Origin: Candidatus Moraniibacteriota bacterium
Lineage (GTDB): Bacteria; Patescibacteriota; Minisyncoccia; Moranbacterales; UBA1568
NCBI GenBank assembly: GCA_030690925.1
Contig: JAUYFO010000051.1
Location: 1-9,212, forward strand
Reading direction: 5' to 3'
Length of the DNA stretch: 9,212 nt
A program made the position numbers and the translations under genes. The stretch's first letter is position 1. Each line of letters opens with the position of its first letter. Of the stretch, positions 1-5,366 are shown in pieces. The notes beneath the pieces are model-generated. The model searched no databases. It was given only the letters and a program-made list of their open reading frames with translations, and was not told the origin of the DNA.

Positions 1-18
1 GATAAATCATTTGACACG
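1..18. repeat. Left copy of an 18-bp inverted repeat
   Basis: The first 18 bases are the exact reverse complement of 9138-9155. The right copy is part of a tandem repeat cluster that looks like the end of a mobile element, so this copy is probably the cut edge of a related element. The next base (19) no longer matches. No transposase is visible in the window. Confidence 0.7.
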
Positions 19-89
19 GTCACGTCGCTCGTGAGCGGCTTGGCAAGTCCATCCACAGAAAAGGTGAAAATGAGGGAAAGGGGCCCCTC

Positions 90-118
90 TTGTCAAAAGG
101 GTGGCCCTCTGGTACACT
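90..118 (+). promoter_or_regulatory. Promoter of the rpsB-tsf operon
   Basis: A -35 box TTGTCA (90-95) and a -10 box TACACT (113-118) are separated by exactly 17 bp. Transcription would start near 125, giving a leader of about 160 nt before rpsB. It is the best sigma-70-type match upstream of the operon. Confidence 0.65.
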
Positions 119-124
119 ACGGGC

Positions 125-284
125 TGTATTTCGCCGCTTACGGAACCCGCTGTTCAAAGCGGAAAATCAGACATACTTTGCTGCCGAGTCTCTTCCTGGC
201 CTGTGGATACAGTGCTCATGAGGCTCATAAAAGGCAAAAGTAGGTGGCTCCTGCGGGGGCGTAATTTTATAAAGGAAAAAGCAT
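125..284 (+). promoter_or_regulatory. rpsB leader (5' UTR)
   Basis: This is about 160 nt of noncoding leader between the predicted start of transcription and rpsB. It holds a small hairpin (CCGCT 147-151 with AGCGG 158-162) and a short ATGAG/CTCAT inverted pair further down. In other bacteria the rpsB leader can be bound by ribosomal protein S2 to repress its own operon. A similar role here is inference, since I do not recognise a specific S2-binding fold. A purine-rich ribosome binding site (AAAGGA) ends 8 nt before the ATG. Confidence 0.35.
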
Positions 285-1103
285 ATGGCCGAAGCTATAG
301 TAGAGGCGGGAGCAGAGCAGGAAGGGTTGAAGAAGGATACCCCGAAGGAGAATTATTTCTCTATGGCGGATTCTAAGGCGTTTGATGTTAGTCTCGAAGG
401 CCTGCTCAAGGCAGGGGTACATTTTGGTCACCTGAAGTCGCGGCGTCATCCCAAGATGGATGAGTATATCTATACGACTCGCAAGAATATTAACATCCTC
501 AATTTGCAGAAGACATCCGAAAAGCTTGAACAGGCAGCCAAGTTTCTCTCTCAGGTGGTGAAGAGTGGTAAGCCAATCCTGTTCGTGGGTATGAAGAAGC
601 AGACACATGATACGGTACAGTCGTTGGCCCAACATGTCGGACAGTACTACATGGTTGATCGTTGGCTCGGCGGGACACTGACCAACTTCGCTGCCATCCG
701 TGGCCGTGCTCGGCACTTGGTGGACCTGGAGGCACGCTTTGCTTCGGGAGAATTCAAAAAGTATACCAAGTTTGAACAGGCGAAGAAAATGGAAGAGGTA
801 GCGCGTCTCGAGAAAAAGGTTGGTGGTATCAAGGGAATGGAAGATTTTCCAGCTGCCATCGTGATTGCTGATACCAAGGAAGCGGGCCTGGTACTCCATG
901 AGGCTAGTAAGATGGGTGTTCCTGTGGTGGGTATCGTGGACACCAATACCGATCCTTCGGCTGTAGACTACCCGATTCCTGCCAATGACGACGCTTTGTC
1001 GTCATTGCGATTGTTATTCGGCTATCTCGGCCAGGCGGTACTTGCTGCCAAGGCTGCTGCTAAAGAAGTCAAAGAGCAGCCGGCGGTAGTGGTAAAAGCC
1101 TAG
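285..1103 (+). CDS. rpsB: Small ribosomal subunit protein uS2 (S2)
   Basis: Ribosomal protein S2 is a 30S subunit protein at the head-body junction and helps recruit S1 in many bacteria. The 272-residue product has the S2 hallmark LLKAGVHFGH close to its N terminus, then a basic patch KSRRHPKMDEYIYTTR, WLGGTLTNF in the middle, and IVDTNTDPSAVDYPIPANDDA near the C terminus (up to 20 residues quoted). The ATG at 285 has an AAAGGA site at good spacing. It adds about 26 residues, rich in Glu and Lys, before an internal ATG at 363 that would give an N terminus (MADSKAFDVSLEGLL) more like typical S2. That inner ATG also has an AAGGAG, but 13 nt away. The gene is first in an operon with tsf, the usual bacterial order. 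Confidence 0.96.
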   Translation: MAEAIVEAGAEQEGLKKDTPKENYFSMADSKAFDVSLEGLLKAGVHFGHLKSRRHPKMDEYIYTTRKNINILNLQKTSEKLEQAAKFLSQVVKSGKPILFVGMKKQTHDTVQSLAQHVGQYYMVDRWLGGTLTNFAAIRGRARHLVDLEARFASGEFKKYTKFEQAKKMEEVARLEKKVGGIKGMEDFPAAIVIADTKEAGLVLHEASKMGVPVVGIVDTNTDPSAVDYPIPANDDALSSLRLLFGYLGQAVLAAKAAAKEVKEQPAVVVKA

Positions 1104-1188
1104 TTTTACAGAGCAGTCTATCGATGCCTCTTTGGAAAACGGGACAGGTAAGGAAACTAAAAACTAATAAGCTAAGGAGCTGACAGTT

Positions 1189-1773
1189 ATGGGTCAAATG
1201 GAGCAGGTGAAGGCTCTCCGTGAGAAGACGGGCGCCGGTATCGTAGATGTGAAAAAGGCTTTGGATGAAGCCAATTTTGACGAAGCTAAGGCGATTGAAA
1301 TTCTGCGTAAGCGTGGTCAGGATAAGGCCATGAAAAAGAGCGATCGAGCAACGCATGAAGGAACAGTCGTTTCCTATGTTCATTCCAATGGGCGTATCGG
1401 TGTCTTGGTCAAGTTGTACTGTGAGACCGATTTCGTGGCACGTAACGAGGAATTTCAGGCTTTTGGCCGGGATATCGCTCTTCATATAGCAGCCTCTGCG
1501 CCACAGTATGTGAAACCAGAAGATGTTTCTTTAGAGGTGGTCGCCAAGGAGCAGGAAATCTGGCGAGCCCAGTTGGCACAAGAGGGGAAACCAGCTAGAT
1601 TGATTGAGAAGATTCTGTTGGGAAAGGAAGAAAAATTCTGTCAGGATATGGCGTTGCTTACGCAACCTTTTGTCAAAGATCCGACCAAGACCGTCGGTGA
1701 ACTATTGGTGGAGAAGATTCATAAGATGGGGGAAAATATTCAGATAGGGAGTTTCGTGCGTTATGAATTGTAG
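1189..1773 (+). CDS. tsf: Elongation factor Ts
   Basis: EF-Ts is the guanine-nucleotide exchange factor that regenerates EF-Tu-GTP during translation elongation. The 194-residue product opens with the UBA-like domain (EQVKALREKTGAGIVDVKKA, residues 5-24) and carries the diagnostic TDFVARN motif at residues 80-86, which contacts EF-Tu. A C-terminal segment (residues about 155-194) ends in GENIQIGSFVRYEL, a normal family ending. The length matches the short EF-Ts form seen in Thermus rather than the roughly 280-residue E. coli form. AAGGAG (1174-1179) lies 9 nt before the ATG. An ATG three codons in is possible but less well placed. No terminator separates it from rpsB (85-nt gap), so the two are probably cotranscribed. 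Confidence 0.96.
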   Translation: MGQMEQVKALREKTGAGIVDVKKALDEANFDEAKAIEILRKRGQDKAMKKSDRATHEGTVVSYVHSNGRIGVLVKLYCETDFVARNEEFQAFGRDIALHIAASAPQYVKPEDVSLEVVAKEQEIWRAQLAQEGKPARLIEKILLGKEEKFCQDMALLTQPFVKDPTKTVGELLVEKIHKMGENIQIGSFVRYEL

Positions 1774-1806
1774 GTTTCCGCAGAGTGAGCAGATGAGGCG
1801 ACAAAC

Positions 1807-1839
1807 ATGAAACCTAAATCAGCGAAATTTGCAGTATAG
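1807..1839 (+). CDS. Possible 10-codon leader ORF before the TPR gene
   Basis: A short reading frame (MKPKSAKFAV, then TAG) has GAGG at 1795-1798, 8 nt before its ATG. The next gene starts at 1842, two bases after this stop, and has no ribosome binding site of its own. Translation of the mini-ORF could therefore deliver ribosomes to the next start (coupling). It may equally be chance or the remnant of a longer N terminus. Confidence 0.3.
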   Translation: MKPKSAKFAV

Positions 1840-1841
1840 CC

Positions 1842-2603
1842 ATGTGGTATCTTGTTGTTCCACCGATTATCGTTGTCGTCAGCCTCTCTTTTTTAGTGTG
1901 GTATTTATCACGCAAGGGGACTGATCCTGTTATCGCGCAAAAAGTATTGGCCAGCGAGGAGTCAGCGGCTCACATTGCTTTTCCTCGGACCAAGGAATTC
2001 TTTCTCAAGATGCTGGAGAAATTCGGGCAGCGTTTCAAGGTGACTTCACTTCGGTTACACAATACGCTCCACGAATTCACCCAGTCAGTAAAAGCTCGCC
2101 GCCTCAGGGTACATATTTCGGCCAACGTTCGGCAAGAAGAGAAAAAGGACCGCAGCCATGATGATCGAGAGCAAGCCGCTTTAGCTTACGATGTCGCTGG
2201 TGATCAGGAACAAAAATCGGTGGTGATGCGAGTACCAGAAACGCTTCTGGCCACCCCAATTGTGCGTCAAGCAAAGCATGTCCCACGGCAGTTTTCTCTT
2301 CCAGAGGAAAAACCAGAAAAGATACCGCGCCCTATGGTAAGTGATGTGGCCACTCACCCAGAAAAAAAGAAGCGCCCGCCACGGCCGAGCGTCATCCGCG
2401 AAGAGGCTCTCATTGCTCGAATTGCTCGTGACCCCAAGGACTTCACGGCCTATGAGGCGCTGGGGGATTATTACCTGGAGATGGAAAACATCAAGGATGC
2501 CAAGGAATGTTATCGCCAGGTACTGAAGCTCTCCCCAATTCATCGTATGGTGAAAATTAAAATTCGCCGTTTGGAAAAACTCTTGACTAGAGCGGGTGAG
2601 TAA
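1842..2603 (+). CDS. Membrane-anchored TPR-repeat protein
   Basis: This 253-residue protein has no family I can name. Residues about 2-22 form one hydrophobic helix (LVVPPIIVVVSLSFLVWYL) followed by SRKG, so it is probably anchored with its C-terminal part in the cytoplasm. A long charged, Pro- and Lys-rich linker follows (residues about 60-185). Residues about 198-234 read as a tetratricopeptide repeat: an AYEALGDYYLEMENIKDA helix pair, then CYRQVLKLSP, with a basic helix behind it. TPRs bind partner proteins, and the location behind rpsB-tsf could hint at a link to translation or the membrane, but that is inference. The ATG has no ribosome binding site, although a mini-ORF with one ends two bases earlier. 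The last 17 bp overlap the convergent nuclease gene. Confidence 0.75.
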   Translation: MWYLVVPPIIVVVSLSFLVWYLSRKGTDPVIAQKVLASEESAAHIAFPRTKEFFLKMLEKFGQRFKVTSLRLHNTLHEFTQSVKARRLRVHISANVRQEEKKDRSHDDREQAALAYDVAGDQEQKSVVMRVPETLLATPIVRQAKHVPRQFSLPEEKPEKIPRPMVSDVATHPEKKKRPPRPSVIREEALIARIARDPKDFTAYEALGDYYLEMENIKDAKECYRQVLKLSPIHRMVKIKIRRLEKLLTRAGE

Positions 2604-3411
2604 TGACAGGCGAGACCACTTTACTGTGTTTATATTCCCACTCTTTGATTTTCTTGGCGTACTGTTCTTCCAAGACTGAGTACTCTTTTTTTGAGATAAC
2701 GATGAGTTTCAAATCCGGATATATTTCCCGGAATTGTCTGTCCCGATTCAACGAGTATTCCGAGAAGAAATTTTTTATTTCGATGTAGGCATCCTCATCT
2801 GGAAGATAAAAATCGGGAGTATACTTCTGTGACTGAAGCTGGAACGTTCTTGGTTGATGAATCCATTTCTTTCCAAGAAAATTCAGTACGCGGGCATAAT
2901 TTGCTTCCCAGCGACTGAAAAAATAGAGAGTAGGGCTGATGTCTGGTCGAATGCCGGCTTTGCCTCGCGAAGCACGCGGAGAGGTTGGCCTACTGCCGAT
3001 ATCTTGGATGGCGCATGCTCTACCGCAATATTTGACCGGATGGTTAGCTGGCCGCCAATATTTTACGAGAAATTCTTTTTGACAGCTTGCATTTGAACAG
3101 GAAGCCTTTTTGAGAGGGGTTCGAGGACGATGAGGATATTTTTTCCCTGTTAGGGCTTGAGTGATTTTGGCACGCGTAGCCGCATCATGTTTTCTTCCGA
3201 GATTCCGTTGTATGGCAGCGCAGTGCTGTGAGCAATACTTTTTCGGATCGGAGGGAACAACTGTAAAGCTCTTTTGGCAGACGGCACGAGTACAGGTTCG
3301 GACGATTCTTTGCTTGAGAAAGTCCATATGACCAGCCTGCCAGTGGCGCTTCGTTTGCGCGCTTTGTTTTTCACGATAGGCGACTGAAGTGTAGAAGGTC
3401 TTATCTTTCAT
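2587..3411 (-). CDS. Free-standing Vsr-like PD-(D/E)XK endonuclease with zinc fingers and NUMOD3-like motif
   Basis: The 274-residue protein looks like a homing-type nuclease. Two cysteine clusters could bind zinc: C40/C45/C60/C64 (CX4CX14CX3C) and C105/C110/C129/C133 (CX4CX18CX3C). Between them, residues about 69-96 (GRKHDAATRAKITQALTGKK) resemble a NUMOD3 DNA-binding motif. The C-terminal 110 residues carry a PD-(D/E)XK core: E169 in SRWEANYARVL, D200 in YTPDFYLP, and E211/K213 in AYIEIKN, as in Vsr-like and EDxHD homing nucleases. The ATG lies only 2 nt after the 3' end of tRNA-Thr(TGT) on the same strand, with no ribosome binding site, so the mRNA may be made by 3' processing of the tRNA and be nearly leaderless. 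An internal ATG (residue 29) is possible, but the residues before it look like real protein. It overlaps the convergent TPR gene by 17 bp. The target site is unknown. Confidence 0.75.
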   Translation of the reverse strand: MKDKTFYTSVAYREKQSAQTKRHWQAGHMDFLKQRIVRTCTRAVCQKSFTVVPSDPKKYCSQHCAAIQRNLGRKHDAATRAKITQALTGKKYPHRPRTPLKKASCSNASCQKEFLVKYWRPANHPVKYCGRACAIQDIGSRPTSPRASRGKAGIRPDISPTLYFFSRWEANYARVLNFLGKKWIHQPRTFQLQSQKYTPDFYLPDEDAYIEIKNFFSEYSLNRDRQFREIYPDLKLIVISKKEYSVLEEQYAKKIKEWEYKHSKVVSPVITHPL

Positions 3412-3413
3412 AG

Positions 3414-3486
3414 AGCCGAGACCGAGGGTCGAACTCGGAACCTAGTGATTACAAATCACTTGCTCTGCCAATTGAGCTATCTCGGC
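3414..3486 (-). tRNA. tRNA-Thr(TGT)
   Basis: Full cloverleaf of 73 nt on the minus strand. The acceptor is GCCGAGA/TCTCGGC, and the anticodon stem AGTGA/TCACT encloses loop TTTGTAA, giving anticodon TGT. The T loop is TTCGACC and the discriminator base is T. No CCA is encoded; the next bases are CT and then the ATG of the nuclease gene, so both probably share one transcript. Confidence 0.95.
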
Positions 3487-3496
3487 GAATAAAACC

Positions 3497-3525
3497 ATCA
3501 TAGCGTAAATAAGTAAATGTAACAA
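3497..3525 (-). promoter_or_regulatory. Promoter of tRNA-Thr(TGT) and the nuclease gene
   Basis: On the minus strand a -35 box TTGTTA (3525-3520) and a -10 box TATGAT (3502-3497) are 17 bp apart. The -10 box ends 10 nt before the first tRNA base, so the transcript would have almost no 5' leader. Confidence 0.6.
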
Positions 3526-3563
3526 GGGTTCAAGTCAGATGGGTAGCTTAAGGTCATAATGGG

Positions 3564-3592
3564 TTGACATCCTTGATTCTTTTGGAATCATT
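3564..3592 (+). promoter_or_regulatory. Probable tRNA-Tyr promoter with an inverted repeat in the spacer
   Basis: A perfect -35 box TTGACA (3564-3569) is followed at 16-17 bp by a weak -10 (AATCAT or ATCATT). The spacer contains an exact 6-bp inverted repeat, TGATTC (3574-3579) and GAATCA (3585-3590), which could be a binding site or chance. Confidence 0.4.
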
Positions 3593-3611
3593 AGGTATTC
3601 TAGAAAATACT

Positions 3612-3694
3612 GGGTAGGTGGTAGAGTGGTCAATTACTGCGGACTGTAAATCCGCCGCCTTCGGGCTTCGGGGGTTCGAATCCCTCCCTACCCA
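3612..3694 (+). tRNA. tRNA-Tyr(GTA)
   Basis: Class II tRNA of 83 nt with the long variable arm expected for bacterial Tyr. Acceptor GGGTAGG/CCTACCC, anticodon stem GCGGA/TCCGC, loop CTGTAAA, anticodon GTA. T loop TTCGAAT, discriminator A. No CCA encoded. Its last 17 bases recur exactly downstream at 3837-3853. Confidence 0.95.
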
Positions 3695-3708
3695 CAATAT
3701 GAAACTAG

Positions 3709-3737
3709 AAACTCGTGCCTTTACGGTACGAGTTTTT
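3709..3737 (+). terminator. Intrinsic terminator after tRNA-Tyr
   Basis: ACTCGTGCC (3711-3719) pairs with GGTACGAGT (3725-3733) around loop TTTAC, with one G-U pair; two flanking AA/TT pairs extend the stem. It ends in a run of five T. Confidence 0.8.
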
Positions 3738-3747
3738 AGTTTGTTCT

Positions 3748-3853
3748 GGTAAGGAGGGATGAGAAGGGCGTGAGTAGAAGGCGAGCGAGCGCAGCCTTCT
3801 GTGTGTAGCGCCCAGGCCCCGCGTCGGAGCGCGTGGGAATCCCTCCCTACCCA
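3748..3853. repeat. Palindromic element flanked by copies of the tRNA-Tyr 3' end
   Basis: The right edge, 3837-3853, is an exact 17-bp copy of the tRNA-Tyr 3' end (3678-3694). The left edge, 3748-3760, is the same tail inverted, matching 12 of 13 bases. Nested inside are AGAAGGC (3776-3782) with GCCTTCT (3794-3800) and GGGCG (3766-3770) with CGCCC (3809-3813). The whole segment could therefore fold as one long stem. I see no open reading frame with coding character. It may be a small non-autonomous mobile element or a tRNA-derived repeat. E. coli tyrT has repeats of similar size that also contain a copy of the tRNA-Tyr tail. Confidence 0.7.
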
Positions 3854-3920
3854 TAATTCCCCATCATTTTCTAAAAAAAAGTATACCAGTGTACTAATAT
3901 GGACTAAGTTAACTAAATTG

Positions 3921-3929
3921 TGGTATGAT
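3921..3929 (+). promoter_or_regulatory. Extended -10 promoter for the LAGLIDADG-like gene
   Basis: TG (3921-3922), one base, then TATGAT (3924-3929) make an extended -10 element; no good -35 is present. The expected start of transcription, about 7 nt downstream, falls on the A of the ATG at 3936, so the mRNA may be leaderless. Confidence 0.45.
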
Positions 3930-3935
3930 GGAAGT

Positions 3936-4562
3936 ATGATAACAAAGAAAAAACTAGAACAATTGTATTCCAACGAAGGGAAATCAATGCAAGAAATTGC
4001 GAATGCTTTGTGTTGTTCTGTAAGTGGAGTGCAGTATTGGATTAGGAAGTACAAAATTAAAACTCGCTCAATTTCTGACGCCGTCTACTTAAAAAATAAT
4101 CCTAATGGCGACCCGTTTCTTTTCAAAAAGCCAGATTCTTTTGAGAGAGCGATACTTTTTGGTTTGGGAATAGGGCTATATTGGGGAGAAGGGACGAAAG
4201 CTAATAAAACATCGGTGCGCTTGGGAAATACTGACCCAGCCCTTATTGAAACCTTTATCGTGTTTTTGGAGAAAATATTTGGATTGAAGCGAAGTCAGTT
4301 AAGATTCGGACTACAGATATTCTCTGATATGTCAGAAGCGCAAGGCCTGGACTTTTGGTCAAAAACCCTTACAATAGAGAAGTCCCAATTTTACAAGGTA
4401 ACTATCACCCCATATCGTTCTCTCGGTACATACAGGAACAAGACGAAATATGGTGTGGTTACTGTTTATTTCCATAATAGAAAATTACGAGACATCCTCG
4501 TTAAATTGTTGGAGACAGGTGTTTGGAAAAAAGTTCTTAAGCAGAAAGATAAGCCGTTGTAG
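3936..4562 (+). CDS. LAGLIDADG-like endonuclease with N-terminal helix-turn-helix
   Basis: The 208-residue protein begins with a helix-turn-helix (residues about 14-38, SMQEIANALCCSVSGVQYWI). A single LAGLIDADG-like motif follows at 75-87, FGLGIGLYWGEG, with E85 in the place of the metal-binding acid. The rest (LGNTDPALIETFIVFL; YGVVTVYFHNRKLRDIL) fits the alternating strands and helices of that fold. One motif implies a homodimer if it cuts DNA. The frame is open upstream to 3801, but that part comes from the palindromic element, so I choose the ATG at 3936, just after an extended -10. The last 10 nt overlap tRNA-Thr(GGT), and the TAG stop is tRNA bases U8-A9-G10. It lies next to, not inside, a group I intron, which suggests a link to intron homing or to the tRNA as target. 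It could instead be a regulator that kept the fold. Confidence 0.7.
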   Translation: MITKKKLEQLYSNEGKSMQEIANALCCSVSGVQYWIRKYKIKTRSISDAVYLKNNPNGDPFLFKKPDSFERAILFGLGIGLYWGEGTKANKTSVRLGNTDPALIETFIVFLEKIFGLKRSQLRFGLQIFSDMSEAQGLDFWSKTLTIEKSQFYKVTITPYRSLGTYRNKTKYGVVTVYFHNRKLRDILVKLLETGVWKKVLKQKDKPL

Positions 4563-4839
4563 CTCAGTTGGTAGAGCACGTCCTTGGTGAGTCACAAAGA
4601 CTCTTGCCCGGAAGAGGAGAAATCCTTTTCTGAAACCCGAATTACGGTTAATAATCCGACAGGATCAAGACCGTAGCGCCCTATATTACTTCATTGGGCG
4701 CTCGAACGACTGACAAGGGCAGCTAACCCGCTTGTGCGGTATGCTGAAGATACAGTCTAACCCTCTTGTATAATGTGGTAACAAGAAGAAGAGGTAGAAG
4801 TGAAGGACGAGGTCATCGGTTCAATCCCGATCAACGGCT
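4553..4839 (+). tRNA. tRNA-Thr(GGT) interrupted by a group I intron
   Basis: 5' exon 4553-4588, 3' exon 4803-4839; the joined exons make a 73-nt cloverleaf. Acceptor GCCGTTG/CAACGGC, D arm GCTC/GAGC, anticodon stem CGTCC/GGACG, loop TTGGTAA after splicing (anticodon GGT), T stem ATCGG/CCGAT with loop TTCAATC, discriminator T, no encoded CCA. The split falls between anticodon base 36 and base 37. The first 10 nt overlap the upstream endonuclease gene. Confidence 0.92.
4589..4802 (+). ncRNA. Group I intron in the tRNA-Thr anticodon loop
   Basis: This 214-nt insertion has the expected group I parts. The 5' exon ends in T and the intron ends in G. The guide TCTTGCC (4602-4608) pairs with the joined exons GGT|AAGG, giving a U-G pair at the 5' splice site plus P10. 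P2 is GAAGAGGA/TCCTTTTC with a GAAA loop (4611-4630). P4 is TACGGT/ACCGTA (4643-4648, 4670-4675). P5 is ATCC/GGAT, and P6 is GCGCCC/GGGCGC (4676-4701). P7 is GACTG (4708-4712) with CAGTC (4753-4757) in the classic context AAGATACAGTC. P8 is CCGC/GCGG and P9 is TCTTGT/ACAAGA. P3 (CTG-CCC 4630-4638 with GGGCAG 4717-4722) is the least certain. No ORF lies inside, so any homing enzyme must act from outside. Subgroup not assigned. Confidence 0.92.
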
Positions 4840-4844
4840 CAGTA

Positions 4845-4873
4845 TTGACGAAAAGAGTGTTTTCCCGTAGAGT
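4845..4873 (+). promoter_or_regulatory. Possible rpmG promoter
   Basis: TTGACG (4845-4850) and TAGAGT (4868-4873) are 17 bp apart, 4 nt and more after the end of tRNA-Thr(GGT). The gene could also be read through from the tRNA, since I see no terminator between them. Confidence 0.4.
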
Positions 4874-4913
4874 AGAAAGGCTATAAATTCATTCTGACGT
4901 AAAGGGTACCGGT

Positions 4914-5075
4914 ATGGGCAAGATCAAGGACAACATGGCGAAATTGAAGTGTAGTGCTTGTAGCCGGATTACACACTACACCAAGCGCAACAAGAAAAAG
5001 GTGAAGGAGAAGCTGGCGCTTTCCAAGTACTGTCGCTTCTGCAAGAAAAACACCCCCCATACCGAGAGCAAATAG
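4914..5075 (+). CDS. rpmG: Large ribosomal subunit protein bL33 (L33)
   Basis: Ribosomal protein L33 is a small 50S subunit protein near the E site. The 53-codon frame encodes a zinc-ribbon form with C13/C16 (KCSAC) and C40/C43 (KYCRFC), the basic stretch TKRNKKKVKEKLALSKY between them, and the typical ending CKKNTPHTESK. AAAGGG (4901-4906) lies 7 nt before the chosen ATG. A second ATG at codon 8 (4935) gives MAKLKCSAC and has AAGGA only 4 nt away, so the true start could be either. In many bacteria rpmG sits just before tRNA-Trp, secE and nusG; here tRNA-Trp follows at 5157 but secE and nusG do not. A terminator ends the unit at 5133. Confidence 0.93.
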   Translation: MGKIKDNMAKLKCSACSRITHYTKRNKKKVKEKLALSKYCRFCKKNTPHTESK

Positions 5076-5107
5076 TTCTCTCCGTCAGTTGGCGGATTTT
5101 GGTAATA

Positions 5108-5133
5108 ACAGATTCCCAAAAGGGTCTGTTTTT
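5108..5133 (+). terminator. Intrinsic terminator after rpmG
   Basis: ACAGA (5108-5112) and CCC (5115-5117) pair with GGG (5122-5124) and TCTGT (5125-5129) around an AAAA loop, with a TT bulge, then a T run to 5133. Confidence 0.7.
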
Positions 5134-5156
5134 GCTAAGCTAAACGAGGTGTTGTT

Positions 5157-5227
5157 GGGGGCGTCGTATAGTGGTAGTACAGGACTCTCCAAAAGTTCTA
5201 GCGTAGGTTCGATTCCTACCGCCCCTG
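5157..5227 (+). tRNA. tRNA-Trp(CCA)
   Basis: Cloverleaf of 71 nt: acceptor GGGGGCG/CGCCCCT with a G1-U72 pair, anticodon stem GGACT/AGTTC, loop CTCCAAA giving anticodon CCA, T stem GTAGG/CCTAC with loop TTCGATT, and discriminator G as is usual for bacterial Trp. The D-arm half resembles a Gly tRNA, but the anticodon and G73 argue for Trp. No CCA tail is encoded. A weak possible promoter (TTCCCA 5113, TAAGCT 5136, 17 bp apart) overlaps the rpmG terminator. Confidence 0.9.
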
Positions 5228-5273
5228 CTGAGAAATCATTTGATATTTGTCATTTGGATTTTGAAATTTACCT

Positions 5274-5345
5274 GGCCCCATCGTCTATCGGCTAGGACAT
5301 CAGGTTCTCATCCTGAAAAGAGGGGTCCGACTCCCCTTGGGGCTA
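5274..5345 (+). tRNA. tRNA-Glu(CTC)
   Basis: Cloverleaf of 72 nt: acceptor GGCCCCA/TGGGGCT with a G1-U72 pair, anticodon stem TCAGG/CCTGA, loop TTCTCAT (anticodon CTC at 5307-5309), T stem AGGGG/CCCCT with loop TCCGACT, discriminator A, no encoded CCA. It lies 46 nt after tRNA-Trp with no terminator between, so the two are probably one transcript. Confidence 0.93.
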
Positions 5346-5366
5346 CAACGAAGTTGAAGACACAAA

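Noticed and set aside
267..899. Long minus-strand ORF opposite rpsB
   Set aside because: It lies wholly across rpsB, whose protein is certain; the product has no recognisable features and no ribosome site.
3678..3853. Tail copies of tRNA-Tyr as attachment sites of an integrated prophage or island
   Set aside because: The copies are only 159 bp apart with no integrase between, so this is not a normal integrated element; a small repeat or mini-element fits better.
3801..3935. Upstream extension of the LAGLIDADG-like ORF to an ATG at 3801
   Set aside because: The added residues come from the palindromic element and the tRNA tail copy, and the promoter and start at 3936 explain the gene better.
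5157..5227. tRNA reading UGA as Gly or Trp (altered code)
   Set aside because: The anticodon is CCA, not TCA, and uppS uses TGA as its stop.
5233..5243. 11-bp match (AAATCATTTGA) to the terminal repeat at 4-14
   Set aside because: Short, AT-rich, and without the rest of the repeat unit, so it is probably chance.
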